Both the position numbers and the translations under genes were made by a program. From Poindextera sp035294785 (GTDB lineage Bacteria > Pseudomonadota > Alphaproteobacteria > Caulobacterales > Caulobacteraceae), in assembly GCA_035294785.1 (NCBI GenBank), contig DATGKF010000121.1:8650-72649 (forward strand): DNA of 64,000 bases, written 5' to 3'. Positions 61,102 to 64,000 of the stretch are shown here, one piece after another. Numbering within the stretch: the stretch's first letter is position 1; each line of letters opens with the position of its first letter. The notes beneath the pieces are model-generated. The model did no database searches, had not been told where the DNA came from, and saw only the letters and a program-made list of their open reading frames with translations.

Positions 61102-61974
61102 TCAGGCGAGGGCCTTGCCGTACAGCGCGACGAGGTCGCCGAACGCCCGGTCGGCTTCGGCTTTGTTGTAGACGGCGCCGTCGGGCACGCACCAGCCGTG
61201 CATGCAGTCGGCATAGACCTCGATCGTCGCCGGCAGGTGGGCGGCGGCGAAGGCGTTGCGCAGCTTGTCCTTGGCGTCCGGCTGGCGCTGATCGTCGTTG
61301 CCGGCGATGCCGAAGTAGAAGCTGGCCTTGATGTGCGCGACCAGCAGGTGCGGGCTCGACGGCTGGTCGGTGACCAGGCCGCCGCCGTGGAACGAGCCGC
61401 CGGCGCCGACGCGGTCGGGCGCGGTCGCCGCGGCGAACAGCGTGTAGGGCCCGCCCATGCAGTAGCCGCACACGCCGATCTTGCGCCGCTTGCTGACCGG
61501 GCCCTGCGTGTCGAGCCAGGCGACGTAGGCGGCGACGTCACGTTTCTTGGCGTCGTCGGTCAGCGGCTGAACGAGCGGCGCCAACTTCGCGCGCTGCGCC
61601 GGGTCGTTGAAGTTGAAGGGCCCGTCCAGCACCGGCGCCTTCTTCGTGCGATAGAAGGGATTGGGGACGACGACGGCGTAGCCTTCGGCCGCCAGCCGGC
61701 GGCCCATGTCGCGGAACGCAGGGCGCAGACCGAGGATGTCGGTGAACATCACCACGCCTGGCCAATGACCGCGGCCGGCCGGATGGAAGAAGGCGGCGTC
61801 CGCGGTCCCGTCGGCCGTCTTGATGTTGACGTCGCTCTCGTCGACCGCCGGGTCGGCGGCCAGCGCGCCCGCGGCGGCCAGGCCGAACGAGAGACCGGCC
61901 ATGCCGGCGAAGCCTCGCCGTGACAGGGCGTAATCTCTCGATTTTTCAAACGGTAGGGTGACGTCGTCGGCCAT
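61102..61974 (-). CDS. Dienelactone hydrolase family protein with signal sequence
   Basis: The 290-residue protein has a likely Tat signal (SRRGFAGMAGLSFGLAAAGA) and a dienelactone-hydrolase fold. The nucleophile Cys lies in IGVCGYCMGGPYTLF, and the acid and His are in YFGIAGNDDQ and DCMHGW. It may hydrolyse a lactone or ester in the periplasm. ATG 61974 used. Confidence 0.87.
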   Translation of the reverse strand: MADDVTLPFEKSRDYALSRRGFAGMAGLSFGLAAAGALAADPAVDESDVNIKTADGTADAAFFHPAGRGHWPGVVMFTDILGLRPAFRDMGRRLAAEGYAVVVPNPFYRTKKAPVLDGPFNFNDPAQRAKLAPLVQPLTDDAKKRDVAAYVAWLDTQGPVSKRRKIGVCGYCMGGPYTLFAAATAPDRVGAGGSFHGGGLVTDQPSSPHLLVAHIKASFYFGIAGNDDQRQPDAKDKLRNAFAAAHLPATIEVYADCMHGWCVPDGAVYNKAEADRAFGDLVALYGKALA

Positions 61975-62045
61975 TTCCGGCTCTCCACAGGCTCGCCTGT
62001 TCCGCTGATCAGCCGTGACTAGACCCGGTTGGAAGACAGGGTGTC

Positions 62046-62069
62046 AACCAGTCCGCTTCGGCTGGTTTT
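62046..62069 (+). terminator. Orphan hairpin with T-run
   Basis: AACCAG (62046-62051), a bulged T, then CCG-CTT-CGG and CTGGTT (62062-62067) form a compact stem followed by TT on the plus strand. No plus-strand gene ends before it: the dienelactone hydrolase gene is on the minus strand and the next plus gene starts at 62151. It may end a small transcript or act in a 5' leader. Confidence 0.35.
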
Positions 62070-62150
62070 GATGGGCGCGAGCCGGGAACACGATCGCGGC
62101 TCACAAGTTAGTTATCGCTCAAGCCGGGGTCACGTTAGGGAGCTTTCAAA

Positions 62151-62432
62151 GTGACCAAGATCAAGACCGCGCTTGTTCACGGCGCGCTCGCCGTCTCCAT
62201 GGCCGTCGGCATCGCCGCCACCACGGCCGGCGCCGCGTCGGCCGACGTCGTCTGCAACCGCTGGGGCGACTGTTGGCGCGTGCACGAGCGCTACGACACC
62301 TATCCGCCCGCCGTCGGGATCACCTTCCACGACGACGCGTGGTGGGCGGCCCATCCGTCAGGCCACTGGCGCTGGCACGACCGCGACGATGACCGCGGCT
62401 ACTACCGCGACGGCATCTGGGTGTCGTTCTGA
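62151..62432 (+). CDS. Small secreted Trp/His/Asp-rich protein
   Basis: The 93-residue protein has a signal peptide (KTALVHGALAVSMAVGIAAT, cleavage near ASA-DV). A short mature part has paired cysteines (VVCNRWGDCWRVHERYD) and many Trp, His and Asp residues. Start is GTG 62151 with GGGAG upstream. Function unknown. A GC-rich hairpin separates it from the convergent gene. Confidence 0.78.
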   Translation: MTKIKTALVHGALAVSMAVGIAATTAGAASADVVCNRWGDCWRVHERYDTYPPAVGITFHDDAWWAAHPSGHWRWHDRDDDRGYYRDGIWVSF

Positions 62433-62445
62433 CGCATCTGGATGG

Positions 62446-62471
62446 CGGGGCCGGTCCCAGGGCCGGCCCCG
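62446..62471. terminator. GC-rich hairpin between convergent genes
   Basis: CGGGGCCGG (62446-62454) pairs perfectly with CCGGCCCCG (62463-62471) around an 8-base loop, between stops at 62432 and 62484. It lacks a T-run but is well placed to block read-through in both directions. Confidence 0.65.
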
Positions 62472-62483
62472 TCGTGAGGCGTC

Positions 62484-63077
62484 CTAGATCGATGTCCGTG
62501 CGCCGGGCGGGCTTGGCCGTGTCGCCGCCGGCGTCGTCCTCGACGGCGCGCCAGGAACGAGCGGCGTAAACGCCGGCGCGGCGGCGGCGCAATCGCCCGT
62601 GCGCGAGGAGACGACCTGCGGGGCCTTGCCCGGGCCCTCGGAGGTCATGCGCACCGTCTGGGTGCAGGCGTGGCCGCCGGAGACCGTCGACACGACCGAG
62701 ATGCTTTGGCTGCCGGCCGGCATGGCCGCCATGTTCGCCTGCTCCAGGCGAACGCTCCCAGGCGTCGGCGCACTCAAGGGCATGCGCATCGTCGGCAGGC
62801 GCATCAACGCGGCGATCTGGCGGTCCATCTCCGCCTGCAACCGCGCCATCATGGCGAAAGGCGAATTCGGTCCATCGAGGTCGACGGCCGTCATCGGGCC
62901 GTCGCGGACGATCACCTGCGGCGCCTCGGGGCCGGTGTAGCGAATCTGCTCGACGCCGCCGCCGGGCAGCCGAATTGTCAGGACATGCACGTTCGGCGCC
63001 TCGGCGGCATATGCCGCCGCGCCGGCCAGGCCGAGCGCCGCGCCCGCGAAGAGGAGGGTGGGAAGGATGCGCATCAT
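62484..63077 (-). CDS. Exported hypothetical protein
   Basis: The 197-residue protein has a signal peptide (MRILPTLLFAGAALGLAG, cleavage near AYA-AE). The mature part contains VHVLTIRLPGGGVEQIRYTG and many Met residues, and ends in a Pro/Ser/Arg tail. Met is enriched (FAMMARLQAEMDRQIAALMR), which might bind metal, but this is speculative. I do not recognise a domain. Start at ATG 63077 or the next ATG at 63074. Confidence 0.75.
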   Translation of the reverse strand: MMRILPTLLFAGAALGLAGAAAYAAEAPNVHVLTIRLPGGGVEQIRYTGPEAPQVIVRDGPMTAVDLDGPNSPFAMMARLQAEMDRQIAALMRLPTMRMPLSAPTPGSVRLEQANMAAMPAGSQSISVVSTVSGGHACTQTVRMTSEGPGKAPQVVSSRTGDCAAAAPAFTPLVPGAPSRTTPAATRPSPPGARTSI

Positions 63078-63151
63078 GCGTCTCCGCTGCGTGTTGAAGA
63101 GACGAGCCCGATAAGCGCCCCGCCCGGTGGCGGTTTTTTGGCGATCGGCGG

Positions 63152-64000
63152 CTAGATCTGCACTTTCCGCCCGGCCCAGAACGGCGCCCGGACCTTGCCG
63201 CGCTGGATCTTGCCGGCCGGCGAGCGGGGCAGATCCTCGACGTAGTCCACCGAACGCGGGAGTTTGAACCCGGCCAGCCGTTCACGGGCGAAGGTCATGA
63301 TCTCCGCCGTCAGCGCGTCGGAGGCCTCGTAACCGGGCTTCAGCATCAGAACGACCTTGACCTCCTCGCCCCACTCCTCGTTGGGAACGCCGATCGCGCA
63401 GCTGTCCTCGACCGCGGGGTGCTTGATCAGCTCGTTGTCGATCTCCTGCGGGTAGATGTTGACCCCGCCCGAGATGATGCACTCGGCCGTGCGGCCGGTG
63501 AGGAAGAGGTAGCCGTCCTCGTCGAAATAGCCGACGTCGCCCAAGGTGAAGTAGCCGTCGCGGTGGCTGGCGGCCGTCTTCGCTGGATCGTTGAAGTACT
63601 CGAACGGGTTGGCCGCCGCGACCTTGAAATAGAGCATGCCCGGCTCGCCCGCGGCGACCGGATTGCCCTCGTCGTCGAGCACGCGGGTGGAGTCCTCCGA
63701 CGGGAGCTTGCCGACGCTGCCTGGCTTCTTCAGCCACTCCTCGGAGCTGATCGTGAACCCGCCGCCGCCTTCCGAGCCGGCGTAGTATTCGCTGAGGATC
63801 GGGCCGAGCCACTCGATCATCGCCCGCTTCACGTCAGGCGGAGTCGGCGCGGCGCCGTGGATGATCGCCTTGAGGCTGGAGATGTCGTACTTGGCCTTCA
63901 CCTCAGGCGGCAGGCCGAGCAAGCGCTGGAACATGATCGCGACCATGTGGCCATGGGTGACGCGATATTTCTCGATCGTCCTCAGGACATTCTCGGAGTC
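63152..64000 (-). CDS. AMP-dependent acyl-CoA synthetase/ligase (5' end cut by window edge)
   Basis: The open frame continues upstream past the first Met at 63946 to the window edge (NVLRTIEKYRVTHGHMVAIM). The visible 282 residues are the C-terminal half of an ANL enzyme: SLKAIIHGAAPTPPDVKRAM, YYAGSEGGG (adenine site), the hinge region TLGDVGYFDEDGYLFLTGR, and the catalytic-lysine region RSPAGKIQRGK. It activates a fatty or aromatic acid to its CoA ester. The substrate is undetermined. Confidence 0.92.
   Translation of the reverse strand, partial: DSENVLRTIEKYRVTHGHMVAIMFQRLLGLPPEVKAKYDISSLKAIIHGAAPTPPDVKRAMIEWLGPILSEYYAGSEGGGGFTISSEEWLKKPGSVGKLPSEDSTRVLDDEGNPVAAGEPGMLYFKVAAANPFEYFNDPAKTAASHRDGYFTLGDVGYFDEDGYLFLTGRTAECIISGGVNIYPQEIDNELIKHPAVEDSCAIGVPNEEWGEEVKVVLMLKPGYEASDALTAEIMTFARERLAGFKLPRSVDYVEDLPRSPAGKIQRGKVRAPFWAGRKVQI

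Overview
The window is very GC-rich, gene-dense DNA with no tRNA, rRNA, CRISPR array or insertion sequence that I can see. It reads as a chromosomal segment of an alphaproteobacterium, most likely Caulobacteraceae (Caulobacter/Phenylobacterium type). This rests on the combination ubiG, lysC, ptsP, a RodZ-like gene, ispG, prfA, prmC, a DUF4167 gene and clpB in close succession, plus a large TonB-dependent receptor and frequent GTG/TTG starts. The taxonomic call is inference from recalled gene content and order, not from a search.

Layout. 1-3002: an edge-truncated NDUFAF5/BioC-like methyltransferase, diverging with overlapping start codons from a tightly coupled comF-glutaredoxin-nitrilase-DUF1178 operon (ATGA/GTGA junctions). 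2941-13473: a possible surface-modification cluster, with a sulfotransferase fused to a VanZ-like membrane domain, a 1,886-residue repeat-built autotransporter, and on the other strand a TPR-sulfotransferase abutting a TPR-glycosyltransferase. 13373-15154: ubiG with a VapC/AbrB-type toxin-antitoxin pair. 15279-32379: the conserved housekeeping core (lysC, ptsP, rodZ-like, ispG, prfA, prmC, DUF4167, clpB), interspersed with a membrane alpha/beta hydrolase, GT2, GNAT and a second alpha/beta hydrolase. clpB is preceded by a good sigma-32-like promoter.

32488-47271: mixed metabolic and signalling genes: small secreted proteins, SDR, hybrid histidine kinase, Rieske/FAD oxidoreductase, SGNH-like protein, SET methyltransferase coupled to a GST, a two-gene MaoC hydratase, transglutaminase-like protein, amidase, beta-lactamase-fold hydrolase, DUF2188 and PI-PLC-like protein. 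47525-54931: a frameshifted TonB-dependent receptor, polysaccharide deacetylase, bifunctional penicillin-binding protein (probably with a damaged start), a PLP alanine-racemase-fold enzyme and a YaiI/YqxD protein that seems to start at CTG. 54974-55929: a membrane protein plus small XRE regulator behind a triple GGTTAC operator. 55933-64000: DHFR-like protein, enoyl-CoA hydratase, MFS exporter, cupin, a TIR-transmembrane protein, dienelactone hydrolase, secreted proteins and an edge-truncated acyl-CoA synthetase.

The DNA is packed. Many convergent genes overlap at their 3' ends, three pairs share one CTAG tetranucleotide for both stop codons, and several cotranscribed pairs overlap by 1-4 nt. 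No interval without a gene exceeds 300 bases. The longest are 25955-26212, 47272-47524 and 29525-29784; the last holds the clpB promoter and the first shows nothing I can name. Two genes look broken by one missing C in a C-run (near 49060 and near 51405), so sequence errors should be considered before calling them pseudogenes.
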